The notes beneath the pieces are model-generated. The model was given only the letters and a program-made list of their open reading frames with translations. It had not been told where the DNA came from and did not search any database. Below, piece by piece: positions 23,899 through 36,859 of a stretch of DNA of 64,000 bases. The DNA comes from Sorghum bicolor (Eukaryota > Streptophyta > Magnoliopsida > Poales > Poaceae). Each line of letters opens with the position of its first letter. The first letter of the stretch is position 1. Where the stretch lies: NCBI RefSeq assembly GCF_000003195.3, contig NC_012875.2:13530083-13594082 (forward strand), read 5' to 3'. A program made the translations under genes and the position numbers.

Positions 23899-26172
23899 GA
23901 CATATGTCAGGCGACCGTGGGCACGGCTAGTATACCAGATTAACACTCTACAGAGGTTGTACATCTTTACCCATGAGTCATGATTTACCCTTTCGCCCGA
24001 GGTAGCTAGTCTCTTAACCCCCTTCCAAGGGAGGTCGGCAGGGATCACTATGAAGCCTTTCAAAAGTTCGTCTAACAAGTTAGGGCCGCAAGGTTTCCTT
24101 CGCGAGCAGATATAGATACCCCCCTTCCGAATGGCACAATGACGCGCAGCCTATACACATAGGGACAGGGGCTCGCACTATACCCGTGTCGGTTCAGCCC
24201 CACTAGCGCCCTTTCGGGTAACCGCTAACAAGCTAGAAAAGTTCTTCATACTAAGCTAAAGCCAGAGCCATATAGCCCTCATGGTTGTACGAGTTGTCCC
24301 AGCTTTTGCCAAGGGATAAGTCCTTATGGAGGGTCAAGATCAATCCAGCAAAAGCCAGAGTTCTTTCCACCCTTTATATTCAAGTTGCTAGAAAGCTTAT
24401 TTTATTGTTTATTGTATATTCAAATATTCATGTCACAGGGATCATGGATTAATAATCAAGCACTAGCAAGAACTACCCAAATGCATATCCAAATAGGTAA
24501 CAAGGAATACAGGTAACAATCATCTATGATTTTGCTAAGGTCGTCAAGGTGATAGCATGCATATGATAAATGTTATATTAATTGTGTATAGGTAACAAGG
24601 ATAATCCCAAGTTATACTTGCCTTGATCAAAGCTCTCCTGAGCCTACTGGTCTTCAAATGCTTGATCTTGAGCACCAACGTATGGCTCACCGTCTAATCC
24701 CAATCATCAATCAACAACACGCAATCCAATGCAGACAATCATACACAAAGCAAACAAGATATAATTAGAACATTACACCAATCAGTGGTAAAACAAATAT
24801 AAAAGTTTATCAAAATATTCTACGCAGCGCTACGATCACACAAACGTAAAGTTCACGAAAATCGGAATTAAAACGTGGAAGATATGAATTTTGTAAGATT
24901 TCCTATAGAGAAATAATTAATTAAATAGTACCAGGAAATTAAAAAGTTTCAAAACAGTAAACTAATATTTCTAACATGTAGAGCATGTAAATACGAAGCT
25001 AACGCAATTTGAATGGGTCAAATCGGACTTAAAATGAGCATTTTATAACCAAAACAGTTTCAATGGCATTTCTGTAAATTCTGGAAAGCGTACTTTGAAC
25101 TAAACCGATCGGAAATACGCTTTTAGACTTGAGACACGTAAACTGGGAAATACGTAAAGGACCGCGGGTTAATTTGTAACTCTTCTCAGGGACTCTTTAA
25201 CAAATATGCCAGGCGAAGGGGTATCGGCTGATTTCGGCCGTTGGATTAGAAACGGGCGGCATCGGGCGCATCCAGGGTGACGGGCGGCGATCCGGCCAGC
25301 CGGCCCCCCTGCTCCGGCGCGGTGGCGCAATTGCCGCCCGCAGGAAACTCACCGGAGTTCTTCATTTTCGCGCTCTGGTGCATCCCGGAGCAAGGGAAAC
25401 ACATCGGGAGATGGAGAAGGACTTCGCGAACTCACCACGACGTTTTTCTTGAGCCGGGAGGGTGCGGGGGTGGCTTGGTGCTCGGCGTGGCGGAGGTTAT
25501 CTCCGGCGAGATCCGAAACTCGCGGTACACGGGCTAGGATTCGGTTTGGACGGCTTGGACGCGGAAAAGGGTGCTGCGGCGGTAGAGAAGAGCTTTATAG
25601 GGCTCGATTTGACCCCCTTTAGCAAGGAAGTCCAGAGTTTTCGGGATTGATTCGGCCCCCTGGAAGGAGTCCTGATCGGATGCGAGATGAGGGAGGAGAA
25701 AGCGCTGACACGCGGGCCCAAGCTGTCACCCAGAGGGCGCTGGGTCCCGGTCGTCGGTCACAGAGAGGAAGGGAGAGTGGAGAGACGCGGGCCGCGGGGA
25801 AAGGTGGGCCTCGGGAGAGGTTCTGGGCCTCGCGCAGGGGAAAAGAAAAGGAGCAGGCCGGGGGCGAGGGGAGTTGGGCCTCGGCTTGGATTCCAGGAGC
25901 TTTCTCCCTTTTTTTTATTTATTTCTTTTCTGTTTCTTTTTCCAAAGCCTTTCCAAATAGAATTTTGAAAGCACAAATTATTTCTAACCAACAGAAATCA
26001 GCACAAAATAAAATATGTCTCGGCATGAATGCAAAAGCATGTTGCTAGCCTTATGATGAATTTTATTCCCCACAAAATAATTTTATTTGCTAGGTTTAAA
26101 TGCTCACAAAAAAAATACTTAAATAAATCAATTAATTCCTATTATTTGAAAATCCAATTTTTGGGTGTTACA
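23899..26172 (-). repeat. Duplicate of most of the copy 2 right LTR (probable assembly duplicate)
   Basis: From 23915 it matches 19747-22005 essentially base for base, including variants private to that LTR (for example 'ccccactagc' and 'atactaagct'). The first ~16 bases after the gap do not match, and one T is missing close to the edge. The match continues beyond the LTR into the array. It is therefore not an independent insertion: more likely a misplaced contig, an allelic haplotig, or a very recent segmental duplication. Confidence 0.85.
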
Positions 26173-26647
26173 CTCGGCAAAGACCTTCTTTGTCGAGTGT
26201 CAAAAATAAAACACTCTGCAAAGAAAATTTCAAATCGAATTTTGAAGGCCTTAACGAATTCAAATCAAAAAGTTTTTAACTACAAAGTTATATAAATTTT
26301 CAAGATCTACAACATTTAGTTTGATCATTTCTTTATTTGACGAAGCCAAAACAAATTTACTTACAAATTTTACATCTCTATCTTATAGTTTATGAAACTA
26401 CAAGAGAGATATATAAGATTTGAGAAAAATATTAGAATCACCATGTCGGATGAACATATGACAAAATAACCTAAATAAACTTTGTGGATCTTGCGAAGTT
26501 ATGAAATTCAGTATTTGGCAACTTTTTTATTTGAGTTCATCTTGTCATGAAAACCGCGTTTTTAATTGAAAATTTTAAATTTTGATTTTTTTAAACAACC
26601 TCGAGATGGAAAACTCTCTAAATAACTTTCTAGATCTGAAAAAGTTA
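26173..26647. repeat. Duplicate of array sequence 22006-22480
   Basis: Continues the duplicate described at 23899 with the same private variants (ACACTCTGCAAAG, GTGGATCTTGCG). Small indels accumulate in the last ~100 bases before the gap. Confidence 0.85.
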
Positions 26648-26747
26648 NNNNNNNNNNNNNNNNNNNNNNNNNNNNNNNNNNNNNNNNNNNNNNNNNNNNN
26701 NNNNNNNNNNNNNNNNNNNNNNNNNNNNNNNNNNNNNNNNNNNNNNN
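26648..26747. other. Assembly gap, 100 N
   Basis: Second gap of exactly 100 N; with the first it brackets a 2.75 kb contig. Confidence 0.99.
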
Positions 26748-29700
26748 TGTTTTGAAATCATCTTGTCATGCAAACACAACATTTGAATTTCTTAAATTTG
26801 AAAATTCTTTGCCGAGTGTTTTTCTTCGACAATCGGCAAAGACCTTCTTTGCCGAGTGTCAAAAATAAAACACTCGAGAAAGAAAATTTCAAATCGAATT
26901 TTGAAGGCCTTAACGAATTCAAATCAAAAAGTTTTTAACTACAAAGTTGTATAAATTCTCAAGATCTACAACATTTACTTTGATCATTTCTTTATTTGAC
27001 AAAGCCAACACAAATTTATTTAAAATTTTACATCTCTATCTTATAGTTTATGAAACTACAAGAGAGATATATAAGATTTGAGAAAAATATTAGAATCACC
27101 ATGTCGGATGAACATATGACAAAATAACCTAAATAAACTCTGTAGATCTTGAGAAGTTATGAAATTTTGTACTTGGCAACTTTTTTATTTGAGTTCATCT
27201 TGTCATGCAAAACCGCGTTTTTAATTGAAAATTTTAAATTTTGATTTGTTTTAAACAACCTCAGATGGAAAAACTCTCTAAATAAACTTTGTAGATCTAA
27301 AAAAGTTATGAAACTTTGTAGTCGATAACTTTTTGTTTTGAAATCATCTTGTCATGCAAAAACTACATTTGAATTTCTTAAATTTGAAAATTCTTTGCCT
27401 AGTGTTTTTCTTTGACACTCGGCAAAGACCTTCTTTGCCGAGTGTCCAAAATAAAACACTCGGTAAAGAAAATTTCAAATCGAATTTTGAAGGCCTAAAC
27501 GAATTCAAATCAAAAAGTTTTTATCTACAAAGTTGTATAACTTCTCAAGATCTACAACATCTATTTTGATCATTTCTTTATCTGACAAAGCCAAAACAAA
27601 TTTATTTACAAATTTTACATCTCTCTCTTATAGTTTATGAAACTACAAGAGCGATATATAAGATTTTAGAAAAATATTAGAATGTAAATGTCGGATGAAC
27701 ATATGACAAAATAACCTAAATAAACTCTGTAGATCTTGAGAAGTTATGAAATTTTGTATTTGGCAACTTTTTTATTTGAGTTCATCTTGTCATACAAAAC
27801 CGCGTTTTTAATTGAAAATTTTAAATTTTGATTTGTTTTAAACAACCTCGGATGGAAAAACTCTCAAAATAATCTTTGTAGATCTCAAAAAGTTATGAAA
27901 CCTTGTAGTTGATAACTTTTTGTTTTGAAATCATCTTTTCATGCAAAAACTATATTTGAATTTCTTAAATTTGAAAATTTTTTGCCGAGTGTTTTTCTTC
28001 GACACTCGGCAAAGACTTTCTTTGCCGAGTGTCAAAAATAAAACACTCACCAAAGAAAAATTCAAATCGAATTTTGTAGGCCTAAACGAATTCAAATTAA
28101 AAAGTTTTTATCTACAAAGTTGTATAACTTCTCAAGATCTACAACATTTATTTTGATCATTTCTTTATCTGACAGAGCCAAAACAAATTTAATTACAAAT
28201 TTTACATCTCTCTCTTATAGTTTATGAAACTACAAGAGAGATATATAAGATTTTAGAAAAATATTAGAATCATCATGTCGGATGAACATATGACAAAATA
28301 ACCTAAATAAACTCTGTAGATCTTGAGAAGTTATGAAATTTTGTATTTGGCAACCTTTTTATTTGAGTTCATCTTGTCATGCAAAACCGCGTTTTTAATT
28401 GAAAATTTTAAATTTTGATTTGTTTTAAACCACCTCGGATGGAAAAACTCTCTAAATAAACTTTGTAGATCTAAAAAAGTTATGAAACTTTGTAGTTGAT
28501 AACTTTTTGTTTTGAAATCATCTTGTCATGCAAATACTACATTTGAATTTCTTAAATTTAAAAATTCTTTGTCGAGTGTTTTTCCGTGACACTCGGTAAA
28601 GACCTTCTTTGCCGAGTGTCAAAAATAAAACACTCGGCAAAGAAAGTTTCAAATCGAATTTTGAAGGCCTTAACGAATTCAAATCAAAAAGTTTTTAACT
28701 ACAAAGTTATATAAATTTTCAAGATCTACAACATTTACTTTGATCATTTCTTTATTTGACAAAGCCAAAACAAATTTATTTTCAAATTTTACATCTCTAT
28801 CTTATAGTTTATGAAACTACAAGAGAGATATATAAGATTTGAGAAAAATATTAGAATCACCATGTCGGATGATCATATGACAAAATAACCTAAATAAACT
28901 CTTGAGAAGTTATGAAATTTTGTATTTGGTAACTTTTTTATTTGAGTTCATCTTGTCATGCAAAACCGCGTTTTTAATTGAAAATTTTAAATTTTGATTT
29001 GTTTTAAACAACATCGGATGGAAAAACTCTCTAAATAAACTTTGTAGATCTAAAAAAGTTATGAAACTTTGTAGTTGATGACTTTTTGTTTTGAAATCAT
29101 CTTGTCATGCAAACACAATATTTGAATTTCTTTAATTTGAAAATTCTTTGCCGAGTGTTTTTCTTCGACACTCGGCAAAGACCTTCTTTGCCGAGTGTCA
29201 AAAATAAAACACTCGGCAAAGAAAATTTCAAATCGAATTTTGAAGGCCTTAACGAATTCAAATCAAAAAGTTTTTAACTACAAAGTTGTATAAATTCTCA
29301 AGATCTACAACATTTACTTTGATCATTTCTTTATTTGACAAAGCCAAAACAAATTTATTTACAAATTCTACATCTCTATCTTATAGTTTATGAAACTACA
29401 AGAGAGATATATAAGATTTGAGAAAAATATTAGATTCACCATGTCGGATGAACATATGACAAAATAACCTAAATAAACTCTGTAGATCTTGAGAAGTTAT
29501 GAAATTTTGTACTTGGCAACTTTTTTATTTGAGTTCATCTTGTCATGCAAAACCGCGTTTTTAATTGAAAATTTTAAATTTTGATTTGTTTTAAACAACC
29601 TCAGATGGAAAAACTCTCTAAATAAACTTTGTAGATCTTAAAAAGTTATGAAACTTTGTAGTCGATAACTTTTTGTTTTGAAATCATCTTGTCATGCAAA

Positions 29701-32313
29701 CACAACATTTGAATTTCTTAAATTTGAAAATTCTTTGCCTAGTGTTTTTCTTTGACACTCGGCAAAGACCTTCTTTGCCGAGTGTCAAAAATAAAACACT
29801 CGGCAAAGAAAGTTTCAAATCAAATTTTGAAGGCCTTAACGAATTCAAATCAAAAAGTTTTTAACTACAAAGTTATATAAATTTTCAAAATCTACAACAT
29901 TTACTTTGATCATTTCTTTATTTGACAAAGCCAAAACAAATTTATTTACAAATTTTACATCTCTATCTTATAGTTTATGAAACTACAAGAGAGATATATA
30001 AGATTTGAGAAAAATATTAGAATCACCATGTCGGATGAACATATGACAAAATAACCTAAATAAACTCTGTAGATCTTGGGAAGTTATGAAATTTTGTATT
30101 TGGCAACTTTTTTATTTGAGTTCATCTTGTCATGCAAAACCGCGTTTTTAATTGAAAATTTTAAATTTTGATTTGTTTTAAACAACCTCGGATGGAAAAA
30201 CTCTCTAAATAAACTTTCTAGATCTAAAAAAGTTATGAAACTATGTAGTTGATAACTTTTTGTTTTGAAATCATCTTGTCATGCAAACACAACATTTGAA
30301 TTTCTTTAATTTGAAAATTCTTTGCCGAGTGTTTTTCTTCGACACTCGGCAAAGACCTTCTTTGCCGAGTGTCAAAAATAAAACACTCGGCAAAGAAAGT
30401 TTCAAATCAAATTTTGAAGGCCTTAACGAATTCAAATCAAAAAGTTTTTAACTACAAAGTTATATAAATTTTCAAAATCTACAACATTTACTTTGATCAT
30501 TTCTTTATTTGACAAAGCCAAAACAAATTTATTTACAAATTTTACATCTCTATCTTATAGTTTATGAAACTACAAGAGAGATATATAAGATTTGAGAAAA
30601 ATATTAGAATCACCATGTCGGATGAACATATGACAAAATAACCTAAATAAACTCTGTAGATCTTGGGAAGTTATGAAATTTTGTATTTGGCAACTTTTTT
30701 ATTTGAGTTCATCTTGTCATGCAAAACCGCGTTTTTAATTGAAAATTTTAAATTTTGATTTGTTTTAAACAACCTCGGATGGAAAAACTCTCTAAATAAA
30801 CTTTCTAGATCTAAAAAAGTTATGAAACTATGTAGTTGATAACTTTTTGTTTTGAAATCATCTTGTCATGCAAACACAACATTTGAATTTATTTAATTTG
30901 AAAATTCTTTGCCGAGTGTTTTTCTTCGACACTCGGCAAAGACCTTCTTTGCCGAGTGTCAAAAATAAAACACTCGGCAAAGAAAATTTCAAATCGAATT
31001 TTGAAGGTCTTAACGAATTCAAATCAAAAAGTTTTTAACTACAAAGTTGTATAAATTCTAAAGATCTACAACATTTACTTTGATCATTTCTTTATTTGAC
31101 AAAGCCAAAACAAATTTATTTACAAATTTTATATCTCTATCTTATAGTTTATGAAACTACAAGAGAGATATATAAGATTTGAGAAAAATATTAGAATCAC
31201 CATGTCGGATGAACATATGACAAAATAATCTAAATAAACTCTGTAGATCTTGAGAAGTTATGAAATTTTATACTTGGCAACTTTTTTATTTGAGTTCATC
31301 TTGTCATGCAAAACCGCGTTTTTAGTTGAAAATTTTAAATTTTGATTTGTTTTAAACAACCTCAGATGGAAAAACTCTCTAAATAAACTTTGTAGTCGAT
31401 AACTTTTTGTTTTGAAATCATCTTGTCATGCAAAAACTACATTTGAATTACTTAAATTTGAAAATTCTTTGCCGAGTGTTTTTCTTTGACACTCGGCAAA
31501 GACCTTCTTTGCCGAGTGTCCAAAATAAAACACTCGGCAAAGAAAATTTCAAATCGAATTTTGAAGGCCTAAACGAATTCAAATCAAAAAGTTTTTATCT
31601 ACAAAGTTGTATAACTTCTCGAGATCTACAACATTTATTTTGATCATTTCTTTATCTGACAAAGCCAAAACAAATTTATTTACAAATTTTACATCTCTCT
31701 CTTACAGTTTATGAAACTACAAGAGAGATATATAAGATTTTAGAAAAATATTACAATGTAAATGTCGGATGAACATATGACAAAATAACCTAAATAAACT
31801 CTGTAGATCTTGAGAAGTTATGAAATTTTGTATTTGGAAACTTTTTTATTTGAGTTCATCTTGTCGTGCAAAACCGCGTTTTTAATTGAAAATTTCAAAT
31901 TTTGATTTGTTTTAAACAACCTCGGATGGAAAAACACACAAAATAAACTTTGTAGAGCTCAAAAAGTTATGAAACTTTGTAGTTGATAACTTTTTGTTTT
32001 GAAATCATCTTGTCATGCAAAAACTACATTTGAATTTCTTAAATTTGAAAATTTTTCGAGGAGTGTTTTTCTTCGACACTCGGCAAAGACTTTCTTTGCC
32101 GAGTGTCAAAAATTTTTCGAGGAGTGTTTTTCTTCGACACTCGGCAAAGAAAATTTCAAATCGAATTTTGAAGGCCTAAACGAATTTAAATCAAAAAGTT
32201 TTTATCTACAAAGTTGTATAACTTCTCAAGATCTACAACATTTATTTTGATCATTTCTTTATCTGACAGAGCCAAAACAAATTTATTTACAAATTTTACA
32301 TCTCTCTCTTATA
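26748..32313. repeat. TTTGCCGAGTGT palindromic array, segment 3
   Basis: About nine and a half units, with the 12-mer recurring near 26810, 27395, 27980, 28567, 29150, 29740, 30320, 30906, 31470 and 32050. Two neighbouring units (about 29811-30397 and 30398-30984) share rare variants and look like a recent duplication of one unit. Open frames of about 71 codons recur once per unit only because the repeat does; no protein family is recognisable. The array ends at the truncated LTR of element B. Confidence 0.8.
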
Positions 32314-33693
32314 GTTTATCAGAAAATATGGAGAGAAGGCCCACATGTCATGTTTACAACGAGATAATTACGTGCCGCGCAATTTTCCTCAATCTACAAG
32401 AATCCAGAAGCCACGGGAACGAACGAGAAGGGATTCGGGCTCGGGGGCAGGGCGCCCGCCCACCCCCCCTTGGGCGCCCGCCCAGGGTAGGAGTCCAATC
32501 AGGACTCTGCTTCGGGACTACGCTCCACCGACCTAAAGGATCAATCTAAACCATACAATCTATGTCGGTTTGATCCAATGGCTCACGTTCACTTGAGAGG
32601 ACTATAAAACCAGACCCCCTGGCCCATGGAGGAGAGAGGAGAAATCAATATTCAGAGGTAGCCATCAAAGTTAGGGTTTAGAGCTTCTCTCCCACAGAGA
32701 ATTAGAATTAGCTACTCCCTAATCCTTCAAGTTTAGAGGTTGATTAGATAGCAATTAGAGAAGTAGAGCACTACGCTCTGGATTCGTATCTTCGGTAATA
32801 AAGATTGGTATTATTCATATCTTTCTCTAATTCTTTATTCTAATTGCATTATGTCTCTAATTATTATGTTCTTAGTTTGCTCTAGTTCTATATTTGATAT
32901 AGTTCTAATTGATAATGAGTTTTTGTATAAGTTTGCAAACCGCTTAGCTCTTGACGCGAGGGAGTTAGGTGACAGATCACATGTGAGCGTGGTGCTTAGA
33001 TGTTATTTATCTGCAAATGTATCCTATTGGCCGGGTCGTGTGGTAGTTCGCGATAGTGACAGCTTCGTTGATTCTTATATAGTCCACCCTCCGTTGATAG
33101 GACAGGCAGAACCGGTATTGTGGAGTAAGTCATGCGATGCTCTGATTTACTTTATCAATGTTCCTTATACATGAATGAAGAGTCTTTTATGCTATATATG
33201 ATCTTGTAGATAACTAGAGTAGATTATGACTTAGTAGTTAGTAGATAACTTAGAATCCATTCTCTAGCTAATCCGACATCACCTACATATATGAGGAGTA
33301 GTCTATTTTCTAATCGCGGTGTTATCTACCCATGAACTTATAATTCATTATCATTATCTTTATGGTTTACCCCCTGCTAAAGTAAGTGACTGTGTGACGA
33401 GTTTCTCATTAGTAATCATGTTCTTGCAAGTTTATCTCTAGTTTATGCCTTGATAGATTTTGCCCCTTTGATTTAATTTCATCTTCTTGAGATCCCTTGA
33501 GCAAAATTATAAATAACGATACCTGAAATACTTATCCTGGTGAAATGCTACAATGAGGTGTTTTATCTGTGCGCTTGCGGATAGAATAGATTATTTTCTA
33601 GAGAGCCTTTACATTTATAAATACCTTTGTACACTCTGGCGCCATGCTAGGGATGACAACCTAGTATCTAAGTGGTGTTAGCTAGTGGCAACA
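32314..33693 (+). repeat. 5' LTR of element B, first 134 bp missing
   Basis: Matches 40088-41466 with few differences and ends GGCAACA beside the PBS. It includes the paired GGCGCCCGCC motifs and the TATA box. Confidence 0.9.
32603..32609 (+). promoter_or_regulatory. TATA box of element B 5' LTR
   Basis: TATAAAA in GGACTATAAAACCAGACC. The 3' LTR has GATAAAA at the same place (40376-40382), so the downstream copy of the promoter is altered. Confidence 0.7.
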
Positions 33694-33701
33694 AGCATTT
33701 C

Positions 33702-33719
33702 TGGCGCCGTTGCCGGGGA
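33702..33719 (+). promoter_or_regulatory. Primer binding site, tRNA-Asp (element B)
   Basis: TGGCGCCGTTGCCGGGGA is a full 18-base complement to the 3' end of plant tRNA-Asp and is the usual PBS of Athila-type elements. It lies eight bases after the LTR. Confidence 0.9.
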
Positions 33720-34039
33720 ACTTATAGGAATTTATACGAGTCTCAGGAATAAGTCATAAAAGGGAACAAAAGGGTAATGCCTAGGAAAGCCAGAAAATCA
33801 ATCAAGGTTATTCATATAAAATATTAGACTAGACTATAGAGAAATAATTGCATAAAAACAGCTACTAAGTGAGAAATCGTAACAAGGCACCTCTGCTTTG
33901 GCAGGTTCACCCTGTTGTTTTTCTATGTTTATATTTTTATACAGGGTATAACAGGATTGACTTTGGGTACATTCAACTCTTCATCATCAGAACCAAAGCA
34001 ATCAAGAGAAGAAGAAGCTAGCTACCAATTGCTGAAGCT
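33720..34039 (+). other. Leader of element B
   Basis: Non-coding stretch between PBS and gag; no recognisable motif apart from short A-rich runs. Confidence 0.6.
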
Positions 34040-35584
34040 ATGGCATAAAAGACCTTGCAAGAATTCTCTGCTCCAAGTCTTGACAACATTCCAACCGGTC
34101 CAAGATTTGCAGTAGAAGAAGGAATACCCGAGTTTGAGCTCAAGTCAAGCCTCATCAATTTGGTGCAAGCTACACAATTCAGTGGAAAGGCACATGAATA
34201 TGCTAGTGCACACTTGCAGAATTTCTTAGAGATTGGAAGCACAATCCACATCAATGGAGTTGACAAAGATGTCATACTACTTCGTCTTTTTCCATTCTCA
34301 CTAGAAGGAAAAGCGAGGAAGTGGTTCTACACTCATCAAGATAACATCAACAACTGGACGAACTTGTCAGATGCCTTTCTATCAAAGTTTTTCCCTATAG
34401 GCAAAACAACTGCCTTAAGAGGAAATATTGTCAGTTTCCAACAACAGAAGATAGAAGCCATTTCAGAAGCATGGGAGCGTTTTCAAGGATACATATCAGA
34501 TTGTCCTCACCATGGAATGGCCACATGGTTACTTATGCAGACCTTCTACCATGGATTAACCCAGAAGGCTCGTGAGTGCCTAGATGTATCTGCAAAAGGA
34601 TCATTCTTGGAGCTTACAACTGGAAAAGCAGAGATACTTTTGGATAAGATAGCAGAAAACCAAAGCTGGTTCCAAGATAAAGCTCAACAATGTCATCAAA
34701 CTGAAGAAATACCAGAAGAAGTAAATGCATTATCAACTAAGATGGAAAATTTGCTCCATTGGATTGACCAGAGGGCCAAGTTCAAAGAAGATCAAAGGGC
34801 CATTGAGACAGCATACAAATATCAACCAACTTCGAGTCAACCCAATAGCAAAGGTATGAATTCAGGTAATACTGTCAAACAACTTTCATTAAAAGAGATA
34901 ATTGCTCAACAAACCAAAATTAATGATGAAGTTAAACAAAGGCTAGATACAAATGAATCATCTCTAAAAGATATATACAATAAAATGGATTTTCTACTAA
35001 CTGCCTTTGATGAGCAAAACACTCTTAATAAAAGGGTAGAGCTTAAATTAATAAAATTAGCTGCTGCACTGCCTGTTGCTACTAACCTTGAGCAGGTAAA
35101 GAATATAACTACTAGAGGAGGCAAAGCTACCAGAGATCCACCATACCCAAAAGAGAAACAAAGAACATTAGCACCAGTGCAACCAGCAGTGATAGAAGAA
35201 GAAAGCCCAGTTGAAGCAGAAGACCTGCTCCAACCACCAAGAACTGGAGAAATGAGGAAAGATTTTTACGACACCAACTATTTGCCATTTCCCAGAAGAA
35301 ACAGAGGACTGCAGTCGGATGAGCAGTTTGGTAAGTTTGTAGAGGTCATTCAGAAATTATATGTCAACATACCTCTGCTCGATGCCATACAGGTACCTAC
35401 ATATGCAAAGTACATCAGAGATATTCTTAACAAGAAGAGGCCACTGCCCACCACTGAGGTTATCAAGCTGACAGAAGAATGTAGTGCGGCCATCCTCAAT
35501 AAACCACCAAAGAAGAAGGAAGATCATGGATGTCCCACTATTGATTGCTCGATCGGAAACCAACACTTCAACAATGCACTTTGA
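34040..35584 (+). pseudogene. Athila-type gag (element B)
   Basis: A frame of 509 residues is open from 34055 to TGA at 35582-35584. It carries a retrotransposon gag domain (F-S-G-K-A-H-E...L-R-L-F-P-F-S-L-E-G-K-A-R-K-W), a long charged linker and a C-terminal region (N-I-T-T-R-G-G-K-A-T-R-D-P-P-Y-P) typical of Athila-type gag. The only ATG in the right place is at 34040, but the third codon (34046-34048) is TAA, so translation from the usual start would fail. The product would form the particle and bind RNA. The terminal TGA falls inside the protease active-site region. Confidence 0.82.
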
Positions 35585-35977
35585 GCAAGTGTCAGTGTGA
35601 TGCCAGCATCAGTCTACAAAAAGCTTGAGCATGCGACCCTAGAACCAACATCAATGTGCCTACAACTAGCGGATCAATCGGTTCGACACCCGTTGGGCAT
35701 CACCGAGAACATTCCAGTCAAGATCAGAGATTTCCTGGTGCCAGTAGACTTCGTAGTATTAGACATGAGTCCTGACTCAAAAGTGTCCATCATCCTTGGA
35801 AGGCCATTTATGAGCACTGCCAATGCCCACATTGATGTCGGAAAAGGAGAAATCAAGTTCAACATAAACGGTCAAGAAGAACACTTCACATTCAAACCCA
35901 GACCAGAGAGAGACTCTACAGTGAAGGAAGTTCATGAAGAACCACTGGAGACACCATCTCCAGAGGAAGGTAATTGA
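35585..35977 (+). pseudogene. Aspartic protease with disrupted active site (element B)
   Basis: Directly in frame after the TGA that ends gag. Residues A-S-V-S-V-M-P follow at once, then I-I-L-G-R-P-F, both hallmarks of Athila-type retropepsins. The catalytic Asp and Gly normally just before A-S are absent and a stop lies there, consistent with a small deletion spanning the active site. The protease is therefore non-functional as sequenced. The frame ends at 35977, before any RT. Confidence 0.82.
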
Positions 35978-36859
35978 AGATTAAAAGAATTGGAGGTCCA
36001 GCTTGGGGGACCTAAAAATCCCAAACCCTCAACGGGAGGTAAATCGGTAATTATCCGCATTATTAATTTTCTCATATTTAAATTCTTGAATAATTAATTC
36101 TTGCATTAGTCATGGCATTATTATAATAATCAAAAAAGCCCCGTATAAATAATATTCGTGGTGTGTAACAACCCATATTTATTAATTATTGTGGAGGCAC
36201 AAAAATATTTTCCATTATCATTTTAATTAAGTTTTAATAGATTTTCCTGCATTATATTTAATTATATTAATCTTCTAGAAGCATGACCCACACTCCTTGG
36301 GTCCCACATGCCATACACCACACCTCACATGCATCCCATCACATAATTTCATCCACCAATATGTTTCCACTCAAACAACCACCACACAACATTATTCTGC
36401 GTGAGATCAAAGCAAGGAAGCAAGTGGAGGAGGCACACCCAGGATGGACACCAGGAGTGGGCGCCCGCCCACCTACCAAGGGCGCCCGCCCTGCTCCCTC
36501 TTCCTCCTATAAAAGGCCACCTCCAGCTCCCCTTCTCTTCACACAAACACTCCAGAAAACCACACAAGCCTCAGTTTCTCGAGAAGGAGTTCTTGTAGTG
36601 AAGAGAAAAGAGTAGAGAGAAAGAGAAGAGTGGAAGAGAAGGTTGGGAGTTCTTTTGAGAGAGTGATTATCACCTAGCAAGTAGTGATCCCGTTGTCTAA
36701 GCGGAAGTAAAAGTTGTTTAGGGGAAGCTCTACCAAAATAGAAATTTATCTTGAACGATTAACCCCTGGACTACTGACACTCCGGATAGCTGACCACTAA
36801 CATTTTCTCTCACATTTTCCACTAGTTGTGTTTTTTTTTCTCCAATTTTTGTTTACAGG
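35978..36859 (+). other. Spacer with internal promoter-like region (element B)
   Basis: Non-coding. It replaces the RT-RNase H-integrase region of complete relatives. The first part is AT-rich with a PPT-like AGCTTGGGGGA at about 36000-36010. From 36462 it contains two GGCGCCCGCC motifs, then TATAAAA at 36508-36514, a CT/CA-rich leader, and a splice-acceptor-like TTTGTTTACAG just before the ATG of the env-like gene at 36860. Confidence 0.65.
36508..36514 (+). promoter_or_regulatory. Internal TATA box upstream of the env-like gene (element B)
   Basis: TATAAAAGGCC follows paired GGCGCCCGCC motifs, the same order as in the element B LTR promoter. The env-like gene might thus have its own transcript. 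This is inference from motif arrangement. Confidence 0.5.

Noticed and set aside
23899..26172. A third independent Tekay insertion
   Set aside because: Sequence and private variants match the right LTR of copy 2, and it sits between two 100-N gaps; better explained as a duplicate contig.
22529..32250. Recurring ~71-codon frames once per array unit
   Set aside because: The frames span the hairpin centre and are interrupted in many units; recurrence follows the repeat, not protein selection.
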